Assembly (NCBI RefSeq): GCF_040869045.1
Contig: NC_090322.1
Span: 185,131,477 to 185,195,476, forward strand
Direction: 5' to 3'
DNA from: Eurosta solidaginis
Taxonomy: Eukaryota > Arthropoda > Insecta > Diptera > Tephritidae
DNA: 64,000 nt
Below the pieces are notes generated by a model that saw only the letters and a list, made by a program, of their open reading frames with translations, was not told where the DNA came from and ran no database searches. Shown here in pieces: positions 33,555 through 45,848 of the stretch. Every line of letters starts with the position of its first letter. Position 1 is the stretch's first letter. The position numbers and the translations under genes were made by a program.

Positions 33555-36039
33555 TCTCTATATATAATAAATTGCATCTTCATGGGTGCGTTTCGTGAGC
33601 CCATTCAATTTCGGAACACTTCGCGCTAAGTTGACTGGGTTGCACATTCTCACATACACGGATGTTGTGAGTATATATCGTCTACGCACCACACAAACCC
33701 CTCTCACTTAATACTTCACGCCTACCTCAATTCACCTACGTAGTGTAGTTCTTGGTCTTCTCCTTCTGTTTCTGGTAGTGTAATGGTGACTTATCTCTAA
33801 GGGAGATAGAGAAAGTTATTGCGCTTAAGTGTCAACAATTCAGTAGTGAGCATTTTAAAATTTCTTTAGTATTGACTATGTATCTGCACATTCGGATTAT
33901 AGTGAATGAACGCATTGGGCGCTTTCAATGAGCACTATTTTTGTTGATAAGTTGCGATCATGTTTCCGTCAGCTGAATGATTGAGAATATGTTCGCTGAA
34001 CGGCGATTAGAGCCAACTGCCATACGAAATAATTGTCTCTAAATTTTAAGGAAAAGGACTTCTTTACACACTTAGTTTGCAAATCTTAATTACAATGACT
34101 ATCCGAAATAAAAATTCATTGTAATGGGTCTTATCAATGCGGTCTCAGACAAATTTCCCGACGCGTTTTGCTTGCGTGTAGTTATGTCAAATGTGACATC
34201 AAATATTACAGGAACGCTGTTCTTCACAAAAACGGGCATTGAGGGTTCGATCATGCCCCAATTTTAATACTACATACATTAATGCCTACTCACACTATAG
34301 CGAATCTAATAACATCGCCGCAAATATCACATCACCCAATCCCATGTGACATCACATCCCATTCCAGCGTGTGATGCATTCAATTCAATATACACCACTA
34401 AAAGTGAAGTCACATCACTTATTAGATGTGATGTATTACATTCTCTACTATACATGCGTATGTACTTAGATATAACCCCGACGATATTTGGACCGAGCTT
34501 CACTTTAAATTTATGACGTGATGTTTTAATTTTTTCCCACAAATTATGTGTAGATTCTCTAAGGCATGCGACTTGAAGCTAGTATATTCGGTATGGTAGA
34601 CAAGCATGCCCCCATCTTCATCGATACCGGTTTTGAACCTGAAGGATTCTGGACCAAGCTCGTAGCCCACTGGCAATGCGGAAAGACAATATATAATTAA
34701 TTAAGGTCCCATTATAAAAATTGACCAAAGTAGTTTCCCAGAAGCTCATTTTGAACAGATATTATCTATTTGGGGAAGAAAAACAATATATTTTATTGTG
34801 GTATTATTAGCTTGGGTGGACCGAATATGTGAATGCAACATTTATTGACTGAATTGGGAGTATCAGAAAGAGTAATATCTGAAAATCTACTCGTTTAACA
34901 TATACCACTAGATACATGAAAGAGAGAGAGAGAGAGAGGAAGATGGGTTCCGCCTGAAAGAGAAGGATCATTAAAACAGGAGTAGGCTTGTTCGAGAAAA
35001 ATGCTTACTAAAGTTTCTGTTTATGTCTGTTCAACAATCTGACGCAATGTACAGACCATGCAGCGTAACGTGGGATTTGTGGGGGAAACATTTGTAGCAT
35101 ATATCGTGACGCCTGCAAATGAGAGCCTGAGCGCGGCTTACATGAGGTATTTCAAAATATTTTTAATCTACGCTCAGTACCACTACAAGAAGAAGAGCCC
35201 CTATCATCCGGGATGTTTTGTCAATTTTGGTGTCCTCATAATGTATTGAAGTTGAACCAAAGCAGCGAGACCTAGTCATACATAACGGATGTTCAAAAAA
35301 TTACGTCATGGTAGGCATTGCAATTATGCATGTGTAAAAAATTTAAAGTCTGAAAGTGAATATAGCCAAAAACAGTAATCTATCAGAATTAATATTTAAC
35401 TTATGTAAAATTCGCCGATATTCCTGTAACTCAGTCGACTGCTGAGTGGAATATTGCGTTATCCCGGCTGCCAGTGCGATAACGCGCTATCTTAGAATTC
35501 ATTTGAAGAAATCTGTTTCTGGGATGTTTTTTAGAAACGCTCTATTTAAGCACAAAATACCTTGGGAATTAGTTAATAAAATTTTGACAAAGCATATTTT
35601 TGGAGAAAGTTCTTCAAACGAACCTTGAGAAAGGACATTTACAAGACCACAGTGGAGATAGGTTGATAAAGGGCTTAGAGTTTGCCCATGCTTCTCTTTA
35701 GAGGTGACTAAATCTCGCTGGCCCGAAGGCTCACTTCAAATCGTTCGAGAGGCAGTCGGGCTAGTAGCAGAAGGATCCGATTATTATGCGGCAAGAGACT
35801 GCCCATTTAGCAACGCGCCACAAACCTTCAGATATACTTTTTGTGCTACACCAACAACATATGTATTTTTCACTCAGAAGTGGAAATGTAAAATTCGTAC
35901 TAAATAATCTAAAATTTACAGCAAAAATTATGCAGATTTCACATCTGTTAGCAATATGCACAACATTGATATAATTTTTGCAGCAAATGAATAAAATATT
36001 TTTTTAATAATCGAAATGTAATAAACTTTATAATTGCCT
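33555..36039. other. Spacer; possible further Helitron start, GA microsatellite
   Basis: TCTCTATATATAATAAATTG directly follows the CTAG at 33,554 and may be the start of yet another element. Near 34,918-34,940 there is a short (GA)n microsatellite. Around 34,320-34,450 the phrase CACATC/GATGTG recurs in both orientations. Several 60-70-codon frames (for example 35,446-35,628) show no motif I recognise. Confidence 0.4.
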
Positions 36040-36458
36040 GTTACTGTTGTTTTAGCAATAAAGACATTGCCCGAAGCTTTTTGGGAGTGTTTTCGATGTT
36101 GATGGTCCTTTGCCGCATATACATCCGGTACGATGGGTAACAAGCACCATTAAGATGCAAGCCCGATCATCTCGGGATCGATTTAATATGACCACGTTAA
36201 ACCTTCTAGGCCATCCCTCCCCCCACCATCTAGTTCCATGGAACTTGAGGTCACCAAATCCTCGACCGCTTAAGAAACAGGATACGCCACGGCTAGGTGA
36301 TGTTGACAATTGGGTTGGAGAAGCTATAAATTACGTTGGGAACCCCTTGAAAGGGTTGCGCTGCATAGTCCTTTGAATCGGTTTGGGTATTTTAGTCACC
36401 TCTTGCGACAGGCATACCTGCCGCGGGTATATTCTAAGCCCCTTGATCCGCTGGGGTT
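36040..36458 (-). mobile_element. Short retroelement with (CAA)n-type tail, copy 1
   Basis: Matches copies at 40,092-40,485 and 41,670-42,034. On the minus strand it runs from CCCCAGCGGATCAAGG and GAATATACCCGCGGCAGGTA through CCGAGATGATCGGGC to a degenerate CAA-type tail (TTGCTAAAACAACAGTAAC). It has no ORF. The family is a common tephritid transcript-associated repeat as I recall it; whether it is a SINE or a LINE-derived short form is not resolved. This copy's tail is decayed. Confidence 0.65.
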
Positions 36459-36807
36459 GCTGTAAATAAATCTTAGTTTGTAATACAAAAAAATATCGCA
36501 GGCACATGATGAAAATAATGACATACTGATCGCTCGAGCGGCAGCTGAGTACGTGCCACAAATGACACATGCGCCAATGAAAAACAATAAAACAACGAAT
36601 TCCTAAAAAAAATCGAAAAGTGGACCCCCATATAATAATAATGAAATGGCTAGCGCCAACAGCGCCAATCAAATGAGATGAAGCGTGGGCGACAGCGATG
36701 GGACCGAAAAAAAAAGGCAAAAAAAAAAATTAAAAAAAAAGACAACAAAATACTGTGATTTCTCTCTCCGCTTTAACATATTTTGATTTCGGTATGCATC
36801 AACAAAA

Positions 36808-37715
36808 AACAAGTAAAGACGGGACTATCTGCGGTTGCGGAGAAGGCATCATACCCTTCATGAATGGTGAAATTTTAGGTTTCAAGTTGTTAAAATGGGG
36901 CGGAAATTACGAAAAGCTACTTATCTGAACAATCGGTTTGTATGGCATATATACTATATATACGACCGATATATTGGATTTTTTCAAACCGCAATATGTG
37001 CTATATACGAAAGCATATACTGAAATTTTGAACTTCAATCTGGTGAATTGAGTAAAATATATTTTCTGAAAATCGGTTGTATGGGGGATATTGGCGGCCA
37101 CCGTGGTGTGATGGTAGCGTATTACGCCTAGCACACCGTATGCCCTGGGTTCACACCCAAAGCAAAGCAACATCAACATTTTATAAATAAGGTTTTTCAA
37201 TTAGAAGAAATTTTTTCTAAGCGTGGTCGCCCATCGGCAGTGTTTGGTAAGCGCTCCGGGTGTATTTCTGCCATGAAAAGCTCTCAGTGATAACGCGTCT
37301 GCCTTGCAGATGCCGTTCGGAGTCGGCAAAAAACATGTACGTCCTGTCCGGCCGATTTGTAGGGAAAATCAATAGGAGCACGACGCAAATTGGAAGAGAA
37401 GCTCGGCCTTAGATCTCTTCGGAGGTTATCGCGTCTTACATTTATTTATTTTTATGGGGGATATTTGCTATAGTGGTCCCATCCGGCTGGCCCCAACAAA
37501 TTTCTACACCTATATATACCCACTCATCAAATTTTATCAAGATATCTTGAGATATCTCGAAAAGGGACTACTTTGCGCTCAAACAGACAGACAGGTCGTC
37601 ATGTTGACTGTTACGGTATGCTTTTCGGGGGTCTATATCTTCTCCTTTAAGGACTTTAAATTTTGAGATTCGTGACAAACTTAATATATCATTTCATTTT
37701 CGTGAAAGGTATAAA
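36808..37715 (-). mobile_element. DINE-like element, family B, copy 2 (with SINE insertion)
   Basis: The left (hairpin) end reads AACAAGTAAAGACGGGAC, then ATACCCTTCATGAATGG. The right end reads CATTTCATTTTCGTGAAAGG followed by TATAA, the inverted counterpart, and matches the start of the copy at 12,166. GATATCTTGAGATATCTCG and a CAGACAGACAGG tract lie between. A SINE with a 13-bp target duplication interrupts it at 37,093-37,452. Confidence 0.7.
37093..37452 (+). mobile_element. tRNA-derived SINE, full length, nested in a DINE-like element
   Basis: It is flanked by the direct repeat TATGGGGGATATT (37,080-37,092 and 37,453-37,465). The head GGCGGCCACCGTGGTGTGAT, the A-box-like TGGTAGCGTA and the B-box-like GGGTTCACACCC show descent from a tRNA; the GTAGCG ... 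CGCCTA-CAC arrangement recalls tRNA-Gly, which is an inference. The body continues with GTGTTTGGTAAGCGCTCC and CTTGCAGATGCCGTTCGG and ends in an ACATTTATTTATTTT-type tail. About 75 extra bases after the B box are absent from the copy at 58,945-59,229. Confidence 0.85.
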
Positions 37716-38845
37716 GAGCATGTATTGGTGCATTGGTACTGCTAAGGCAAAAAAAAATAAAAAATTCGACAGCTGCTGTTGTCGTGCCACATGCAAATTG
37801 ATCATGCACCAAATTCGTGCCGTCAAAGCCTGTCCTGCTGTAATGTTGTTGCCGACGCTGCGATTGCGTTGAGCTTAATTTCTGTGCACTTTTCAAGACA
37901 ATCTTCTATACTTTTTCATTTGATTTTTTTTCGTTCAGTCGGCAGGAATTCTGTAAATACTCTGAACTTTTGATGCTGCAAGCAACTCTTGCTGAAATTA
38001 CATGTCCGCTGTTTTGTGATATCGCAGCTGCAGGATGTAAGTAGCTGTCAGTGATGCATATAATTACAAGCTTTTATAACTATAATAATCCTTAAATGAC
38101 TTCGAAATTGTTTGAAATATATACACTTTACTAATATTATAATGCAATGAAGAATATGTAGATATATATGTATGTATATATTAAAAATATGCGTGACGTC
38201 TGAGCAAATATGTAAACGGAATACCAATATAAAGGGATGATTTAAAAAAATACTGATCTTGCCACACTAAAAATCTATCAATAATTTTTCAATGTTATGG
38301 TTCATTTTTCTGTCATTCGTTGGTGGTCGATAATTTCGTTAAATAAATGTTGAACCTCCCAATATACTAGCAAACGGTTTGATCGAATTAAGTGCAAAGC
38401 GTGTAAAGAAGGTGTGCTTTGATTGTTTATTCAGCGGAGACTACACTTTTTTTTTTTTTTTTCAAATATACCTTTTCATTTTCCTCTTCATTATTTGGCG
38501 CCTTACCGCGTATGCGATTATGGCTGTTTTGTACAAAAGTACCCCAGTCAAAGGGGTGTAGTCATATGCCGCCTGATACTTCCAATTCACCGGAGGTTCA
38601 CATCTTTGTCTGTTACTTAATTCGCATGCGAACCATTTACATTTTTATCCATTCACTTAGCCACTGACTCGCTGCATTAAGCCCTTGTTCCTTAAAGCAG
38701 ACAGCAGTCGTAAAAAGCCCCGGCGGCCTGCTGATCTCGAGCCACGATTAGGACAATTATGTTGAAAGACTTATAGAATGCGATTTGTGTTAATTGATTT
38801 TTAAAAATTCTTAGCTCTGATAAAACGCTTATCTTATAATAGTAG
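37716..38845. other. AT-rich spacer
   Basis: Contains a poly-T run near 38,448-38,462 and short frames only. No gene or element end is recognised. Confidence 0.4.
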
Positions 38846-39170
38846 AGTTATCGGCAGACTTTGTTCTGCCCGAAAATTGAGCCTCGCTTCGCTTCTTTTC
38901 TTTCCCATACTCTTCTACTCTATCTTTAATCTTTCTTATTATTCTTCTTCGTCCCTTATTCCATTTTTCTCCCTCCCAAATACACCCACTTCCATGGCCA
39001 TTCTCATTCCAACTCCCAATCCCATACTCACTCCTGCTCCCGCTCCCCAATCCCTCCTCCACTTCGATTCCTATTTACAGAGCTACTCCTACTTCCACTA
39101 AACTTCCCATTCTGAATTCAACTTATGGTCCTAGTCCTACTCCCACTACAAAACTCACTCTCATTACCTC
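38846..39170 (-). mobile_element. Helitron-like 3' end fragment (variant terminus)
   Basis: The minus strand carries GGGCAGAACAAAGTCTGCCG, close to the 3' end of the minisatellite-family Helitrons, but the final TCTGCTAG is replaced by unrelated bases. The adjoining pyrimidine-rich plus strand (38,880-39,170) equals the purine-rich block of those elements. The 5' limit is uncertain. Confidence 0.5.
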
Positions 39171-39689
39171 TCCCTCTCTAACTTCAATTTCCTCATATAT
39201 GGAATATCTGTATCAAATATCGTATACTTGCTTCACCTGACCCACCGATTTCAATATCTTTGCTTTTGTAAACCACTATGAAACTATATAAAACTTACAA
39301 AGTTTTTGAAATCGCTTTCATTTTTACTTATATATATAAGTCATATGTTGATAGATAATTGACCCGATCACCTGCATGATAATATTTCTCTCATTTTTCA
39401 ACCTTTTATCTTCTTGCATTTCCCTGTGCCTCGCAATGTTTGATCCCAGTGTCTCCTCCATATCTTCACCCTTTTATATTCTCGATTTTTCTCTCTCCTT
39501 CCATCGATTCTTTTTAACCTCCTTCTTTTCATATGCTTCCTATCCTTCCCATCTTCCCCTCGCATTTTCTTCATTTTTATCTTCTTTTCCTAATCACACT
39601 TTCTTTCTTCTACCTCACACTCCCATCTCTACTAACTCTTTTATTCTCCTTGTTCGAAATATTGCCTAGACAATACACTTCGAACAAAT

Positions 39690-40020
39690 AGTACCATAAA
39701 TTAGATTTTTTTTAATAGGTTGGCCCGTGGTCCACTGCAGAAAATAAAGGGTCAAAAATATTTATCATGTCGAAGGGGAACACCTATACTACATATATTC
39801 AAGCGAATCGCATAAGGAAGACGATTTATTACAATAGGTCGGGTCCTGGTCAACTTTCCGGGTAGAAAATTTTATCAAATAATATGTCAAGGAGGTACCC
39901 CTCAACCAAATTGCAGGCAAGTCGCACCATAAATGGTATTTTTAAGAATAAGTGGGCCCTGGCCCACTTTCCGCAATGAAAAGTTCCCAAATATTAGCTT
40001 GGCCAATTATACTGGAACTA
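39690..40020. repeat. Degenerate tandem repeat of about 110-120 bp
   Basis: Three diverged units begin near 39,713, 39,834 and 39,946 with AATAGGTTGGCCCGTGGTCC-like phrases, each followed by CCACTG or ACTTTCCG and a GAAAA segment. Related phrases (reverse sense) occur at about 53,700-53,860. It may be another Helitron-associated minisatellite. Confidence 0.5.
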
Positions 40021-40091
40021 CAGTCGTTTAAGCTTTTTTATTGACAACCAGGCGGTGATTGGGCGGTAATCTCGCATAGCACAACACAAGA

Positions 40092-40485
40092 AGATTGGTA
40101 GGGGGCTTAGAATATACCCGTGGTAGGTATGCCTGCCGTAAGAGGTGACTAAAATACCAAATTGATTCAAGGAGTTGCGTAGCGCAAACCTCTCAAGGGG
40201 TTGCCAGCGGAATATATAGCTTCTCCAACCTAATTGTCAACCTCGCCTACCCTGTTTCATTAACAGCCGAGGCTCTGGCGACCCCGAACTCCTGATGGAT
40301 CTAAAGGGTTGAAGGTTGCATGTGGTCATACCAAATAGTTCCCGAGATGGTTGGACTAGTACCTTTATGGTGCTTGTTACCGGAACGTACCGGATCTGCA
40401 TCCGGCAAAGCACCATCAACATCGATAACACTCCCCAAGGCCTTCGGGGAGTATCCTAATCGCTACAACAACAACAACAACAACA
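40092..40485 (+). mobile_element. Short retroelement with (CAA)n tail, copy 2
   Basis: Runs from TAGGGGGCTTAGAATATACC through GTAAGAGGTGACTAAAATAC and CCCGAGATGGTTGGAC to CGCTACAACAACAACAACAA. There is no ORF. The intact (CAA)n tail fixes the orientation. Clear target duplications were not identified. Confidence 0.75.
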
Positions 40486-40519
40486 GTAGTAGAATGATAA
40501 TAAGCACTTGGAAAAATTG

Positions 40520-40640
40520 GAACAGTAAGAAACTTACAGTTATTATAGGTCTTCGATAATCCAGGCATAGATGGCAACGAAAAGGCGGATAAAGTTGGAA
40601 AAGAGACAATAACTGTACATGATCATCAAAGTAGGAAAGC
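40520..40640 (+). pseudogene. LINE RNase H scrap
   Basis: A frame near 40,528-40,596 reads LQLL, stop, VFDNPGIDGNEKADKVGKE, resembling the RNase H 'WVPGH.GIDGNEKADELA' block with the conserved GH lost. Short and isolated, but the GIDGNEKAD run is distinctive. Confidence 0.5.
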
Positions 40641-41298
40641 TGTGAAACCTGACGTAAGGCTGAAAGGTGTCAAAGATCATGTCAAAACAAATTTTCTAGT
40701 CTAGAAGCCGCTAGTGGGACCGGCGCCAGGTAGCTTCTAGTATTTTCCAACTAGACATATTATTTCATAACATATGTAGGTCATGGTTCTTGAGGGGAGT
40801 TTCAGTTTGGTCGTCGAATGAGCTTCTGTTAACTCTATGGAAACAATCATTTTATGTTAAGTCCTTAAGGATAGACCTGTTCAACCTATCCTAACTTTAG
40901 GCAATCTGGAAGCCTTAATTTTCAATTACATAAAAGCGATACTAAGCAGTGGCAGAATATGGCACATCTTAAACTTGAGAACATATTTATTTAACGCAAA
41001 ATTGGTTTCATTCGGGGAGCCCGTTTTTCACTTTTATGTATGTATGTCCTAAAACAATTTTTATGTATGTGCAACAAGTACGACGTTTTTCAAACGTATA
41101 AATTGAAATTCATTCTTTCACTTTGTCGGCTTACGAGAAGTTCGCATCCGTCCAAGAGGGGTTTTTAATTGATTTGTTTTAAAAATAGGTGTAAGTGTCC
41201 GCCCATAAGAGACTCGTTTAGTCGAGTTTTTTCATACCATTTTATAGCAAATAAATGTTCACGTCAGACCAAAAGTGTCCGCTCAAAATGGAAAGAAA

Positions 41299-41578
41299 GC
41301 TCAACTTGGATCTGGATACTGTAACAGGTTAAACTCTTACCTATCCAGAATCAACCCCGACATACAAAACATATGTCCTGCTTGTAACGTGTCCCCACAT
41401 GACACCAACCATCTCTTCAACTGTATTGTGGAACCAACGCCTCCACACCCCTCTCATTATGGTCCACCCCTGTTGAAACAGCAAGTCTCCTTGTACTCCC
41501 GTTAGAGGATATTGATGACAATTTTTGATCGGTCGCACGTATTGGATGGGGTGAAGCACTGCAACAACAACAACAACG
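41299..41578 (+). mobile_element. 5'-truncated Jockey-like LINE, copy 1
   Basis: The direct repeat GGAAAGAAA flanks the insert (41,290-41,298 and 41,579-41,587), and the insert ends in a (CAA)n tail. It encodes the extreme C-terminus of a LINE ORF2, LGSGYCNRLNSYLSRINPDI, then the Cys-His cluster CPACNVSPHDTNHLFNC. A one-base deletion near 41,447, relative to the copy at 52,955, breaks the last 25 or so codons. This is a dead-on-arrival copy. Confidence 0.8.
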
Positions 41579-41669
41579 GGAAAGAAATTGTACATAAAAC
41601 CTGGTGCAATAACAAGTATCCGTTCAAGCGAGATGTCCGCCTAATAGAGGTGTCCCATTACAGAGGTGT

Positions 41670-42034
41670 TGTTGTCGTTGTTGTTGTTGTAGCGAGAAGG
41701 TTACTCCCCGAAGGCTGTGGGGAGTGTTATCGATGTGATGTTCCTTTGCCCGATACATATCCGGTACGCTCCGGTAACACAGCTCCATTAAGGTGCTAGC
41801 CCGACCATCTCGGGAACGATTTATATGGCCACATTAAACCTTCAGGCCATCCCTCCAGACTAATTCGCCGCTCGAAGGTGAGGTTGACAATTGGGTTTGG
41901 AGAAGCTATATATTGCGCTGACAACCTGAAAAGTTTACGCTACACAACCCCTTGAATCTGGTATTTTAGTCGCCTCTTACGGCAGGCATACCTACCGCGG
42001 GTATATTCTAACCCCCTAACCCGCTGGGGGTTTT
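41670..42034 (-). mobile_element. Short retroelement with (CAA)n tail, copy 3
   Basis: Flanked by the direct repeat CAGAGGTGT (41,661-41,669 and 42,035-42,043), which defines both ends. On the minus strand it starts AAAACCCCCAGCGGGTTAGG and ends in a tail of CAACAACAACGACAACAAC type. It has no coding capacity. It is the best-bounded copy of the family at about 365 bp. Confidence 0.8.
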
Positions 42035-42299
42035 CAGAGGTGTATTTTCATATAATAAATATGTACATATGTAATTCCTTTAAATATCGAAAAGGAAATG
42101 TAATGCTGAATCCTGAAGTAATGAAGCTCAAAAATGTCCAAAAAAGAACAACATGCCAAATCCAAGCGTACAATGTTGCAACACGATGAAGTAAGTCACT
42201 ACATAAATATATTGAAGCATATAATACGGCGTGTCGCCTTGCTTTTGTTTTTTTTTTTTTTTTTTTTTGCTATGAGGCAAACACAAACAAACTATGAAA

Positions 42300-44383
42300 C
42301 ATACAAAGCACATATGTATGTATAGCTCAACTGCACTTTTTCACCACTAAACCTGCTTTGGTTTGTCATATTGTGAGAGACAATCATATAATTAAAACAC
42401 TCTCTCTCTCTGCGTATTTCGCTCGATCTCTCTCTTTTCTAAAATATCTATGCGCTCTTTAGTAATAATTTTTCTCTTTTAAATGACAATTTTTTACATT
42501 TTTCATACAAATATACTATATTAGTTATTGGTATCCATCAACACCGCACACATCCATGCATACATATAAACACAATCCCCATAAATTATGACTGTATGTG
42601 TGGTATCTTTCCCATTTGCTTTGCTCATTTCGCTGACGTTGGCTACACTCTGAATTTGCATACACATACTCACACATGTGGGGTCATGCCCTTGCATTTT
42701 TGTTTGGTATTTCATTGTCGTTGACTATGCATTTGTGGGCTGAATTGGAGCTCAGTTATGTATGTATGGATGTTGTGTGAGGAGCGTAAGTGTGGTGTAT
42801 TCTTTCTCAACGCATATGTTGGGTATACCATATTTGGGTGAATTTTTAGATACAGCACCTATGTATGTATGTATTGGATGCATGTATTAAGTAGCACTAT
42901 ACCGGTTTTGTTGGTTGCCTATGACAGCCTGTTGGCGCCTCTTCTGTGGGTTATATGGTTGGTTTGTTGGCTTGAGTTGGGGCTATTGTTTGTGTGTATG
43001 TATGTAGGTATGAGAGTATAAGTGTAAACGGGTATTTACTTGGCGTCTTATTAGCCTGGGTTGTTATTTGCTTTGTTATTGTTGCTGTTGTTGTCGCTTG
43101 TTTGGTGGATTATTTTGTTCGTATGTGCGCTGTTGTTGTGGTTGGTTGTCTTCAGCATTCGCCTTCTGCTGTTGCTATTGCTATTGCTGTTTTATATTTC
43201 CTAACTTCACTTAAATATTCGCTTTTGGGTTGTTGTACTCACATGTCTGGAATGAGCGCACATTACGTATCCGACTCTGGTAGCGTACGTTTCGTTCTCA
43301 TAGAATTGACGCGCGTTTGCGGTAAATAAATACAATTCGATATTCGTTTAATCGTCAATTTGAATTTAATCGAGAAAATAAACAAAATTTAGCATTGCTT
43401 TGTTTTTATGATTGTGGGCGGCATAATAATTGTTTTGTTCCTGCTGAAAAGTACTTTTTGTGTACTTTTTAAAGAAATATAATTTTTCGAGCGAATTACA
43501 CGTATAAGATTTGTAAACATACTCTGGAAAGTGAAAATATTCTTTGGAAGTGATTATATAAATCAGTGAATTTTAATGAATGAAATTTTTGAAAGCACAA
43601 ATCGCCGAAAAAGTAACACTTGACCAAAGTGAACAAAAAAGAAATTTGGGAATTAAAAATAGTTGACCAAAAAACTGGTTTTTGGTATGAAGCAAATGGT
43701 GAATTCCAAAAGATTAAAGTTACTGATGCTGATTGCTTAGTAGCGTCGAAAGTTGCAGTAAAATGTGGCTTAAGTCAACAAAGCAAAGTGCTACAAGTTA
43801 AAAAAATTCATGGCTCGATATAAAGGTATAAAAAAAACAGACAAAAATATTACAAAAGGCAAAATTTTGCAAAATTTTGTGGTATAATATTAAAGATTAA
43901 GAAAAAAACAGTGATTTATAAATAAATTTATGGGAACACCATAAGCATGAGAATTGATTTCGAAAACTGCAATTAAAAAAAAAACATATTTGATGCAAAA
44001 GCATAATTAACGGTGAAGCATGCCCGTAATTGGGAAACTAGACAAAGTGAGAAATAATTTTAACAACTTTTCTTAAATGTTGCCTAACTAAAAAGTGACA
44101 ACAATACAATATAAGCAAAGGCATTAAAATTTATATCAGTTCAATTGAAAAAGAGTTAATACATACATACAATACATACACACATACATAGATCATAGGC
44201 ATACTCACAAACAACATAAAATAAAGTGCAAAAAATTAGAAAACCTTTAAAAGTGAATCTGTAATCAAGTGTTACCATACATAAAACAGACAGTGAAGCA
44301 AAAATATCTGAAGAACCCTCACGTAGCATATACGATAGTGGCATTATGTTTCCTTATAGCGGATAACATAGGCTTAAGCGGCT
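42300..44383 (+). other. Least repetitive stretch; possible host promoter and 5' exon
   Basis: Near 42,400-42,440 there are CTCTCTCTCTC tracts, the GAGA-factor type of motif. A GTTGTTGTTG-rich segment follows at 43,060-43,150. TATATAAATCAGTG at 43,554 combines a TATA-like and an initiator-like sequence. A long A-rich stretch with few repeats then runs to a consensus donor GTAAGT at 44,384, which is the composition of many fly 5' UTR exons. No coding exon is recognised. The reading as a host 5' exon is inference only. Confidence 0.25.
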
Positions 44384-44459
44384 GTAAGTAAAACATACTG
44401 ATACATCATATTATGGTAAATTTGGAATAAGTAAAGTATACGAACCGTTCAGTTAAGAC

Positions 44460-45130
44460 CAAGTCGATAGGGCTGGCGTAGAGCTGGCAAAAATATTCAT
44501 ATAATATAGTTGACTAATTAATCCTATTACTCGAATTTTAAAAACTAATTTTTTAGCAAGTTTGCTAATTAGCTATGAGGCACTCCTCACGCTCCTATGT
44601 AGCAACTGAACAAAATTGCTAGGGAATGCATTCCATTTGGAATTATTATACTTTTGATTGCAATACATTTATGGTTAGTCCCGATTAATGAATAAAAACT
44701 TTTAGTCACTATTCCGTTTTGCATTCCAGAATAATTCTCTTCTACGCCTCTTTTTTTATTCCATGGATTCAATCCATTCAGTTAATAACCAATCCCGATA
44801 GGGTAAGGTTGGCAAAAAAATATAAAACAATCGATTAATTAATAATATGGCATGATATGTACAGCGCTCATTTGAATTAAATATCAATTAATCTAATTTT
44901 GAAAACACCTTTTGCAGCAAGGATTCTAATTAGCTATGAGGCACTCCGAACGCTCCGAGGTAGCTGTACAGAGTTGGTAAGGAATGCATTCCATTTGGAG
45001 TATTTACACCTTTGATTGCAATACTTTTTTGTTAGTCCGGATTAATGTATAACAATTTTAGTCATTATTCTCTGACTAATTCTTTTCTTACTCTGTTTGT
45101 TCCATTCCATAGATTGCATTCATTGGACTG
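44460..45130. repeat. Tandem pair of diverged 360-bp repeats
   Basis: Two units about 360 bp apart share CTAATTAGCTATGAGGCACT, GGAATGCATTCCATTTGGA, TTTGATTGCAATAC and GTCATTATTC-type blocks in the same order. GGAATGCATTCC is a perfect 12-bp palindrome, present at about 44,623 and 44,982. A partial, partly rearranged third copy may follow at 45,250-45,420 (TAGTCCGGAATAATAC). Confidence 0.7.
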
Positions 45131-45848
45131 CAATACTCGAAGTACTGCAATCCGCAATGCTTTGCATTCCTTTTGCTTTTCAATATTATCATTTACTTGC
45201 CGAAAGCTTTTGAATTTTGTTATTCCATAAGAAAAAATCCTTTTCAGTTTATTATTCCACATGAGGAATGTATTTATTAATTATTTCTTAGTCCGGAATA
45301 ATACAAAAGAATAATGACTAAAAAATTTATTCATTATACAAAAAAAAAAAAAAAAAAGAACAAAAGCTGCAATTCAAATGCAGGAATGGGAGTGCATGGA
45401 TTGTATTCCAGGGTGATTGCATTCTTTAACAATTCTGCAACTGAATAACAATACGTTTCTTCTGCACTAATAATTCTTACAAATATTTTTAAAATCAATT
45501 TACAATTTATCGATTTAAATAACGCACAAATTACATACAAAATTAAATCGTAAATTAAACAAACATAATTTTATTCAATTATTAGTAGCTGCTATACCTA
45601 TATAGTAGGTAAAGTTTGAATTTTTAGAGTGGTGCAATTAATGGATCGCATGCATAAAAAGAGAGCACTTGCTCAAACTCGATTTTAATGTGTGTATCTT
45701 GCTGGGACTGGGACATGATGTATCACATACCAATCAACACATAAAAGATAACCCTCACAGTTCCGGTTCTATTATATGAAGATCACAAGCGACTTTAACA
45801 TAGCTTTCTCATATAGGGTGACCAACTGCAACCATACAGAGATTAGCG

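Noticed and set aside
42994..43329. Hydrophobic 111-codon frame resembling membrane segments
   Set aside because: It comes from GTT/GTTGTTG-type simple sequence, which encodes V, L and C runs; not convincing as a gene.
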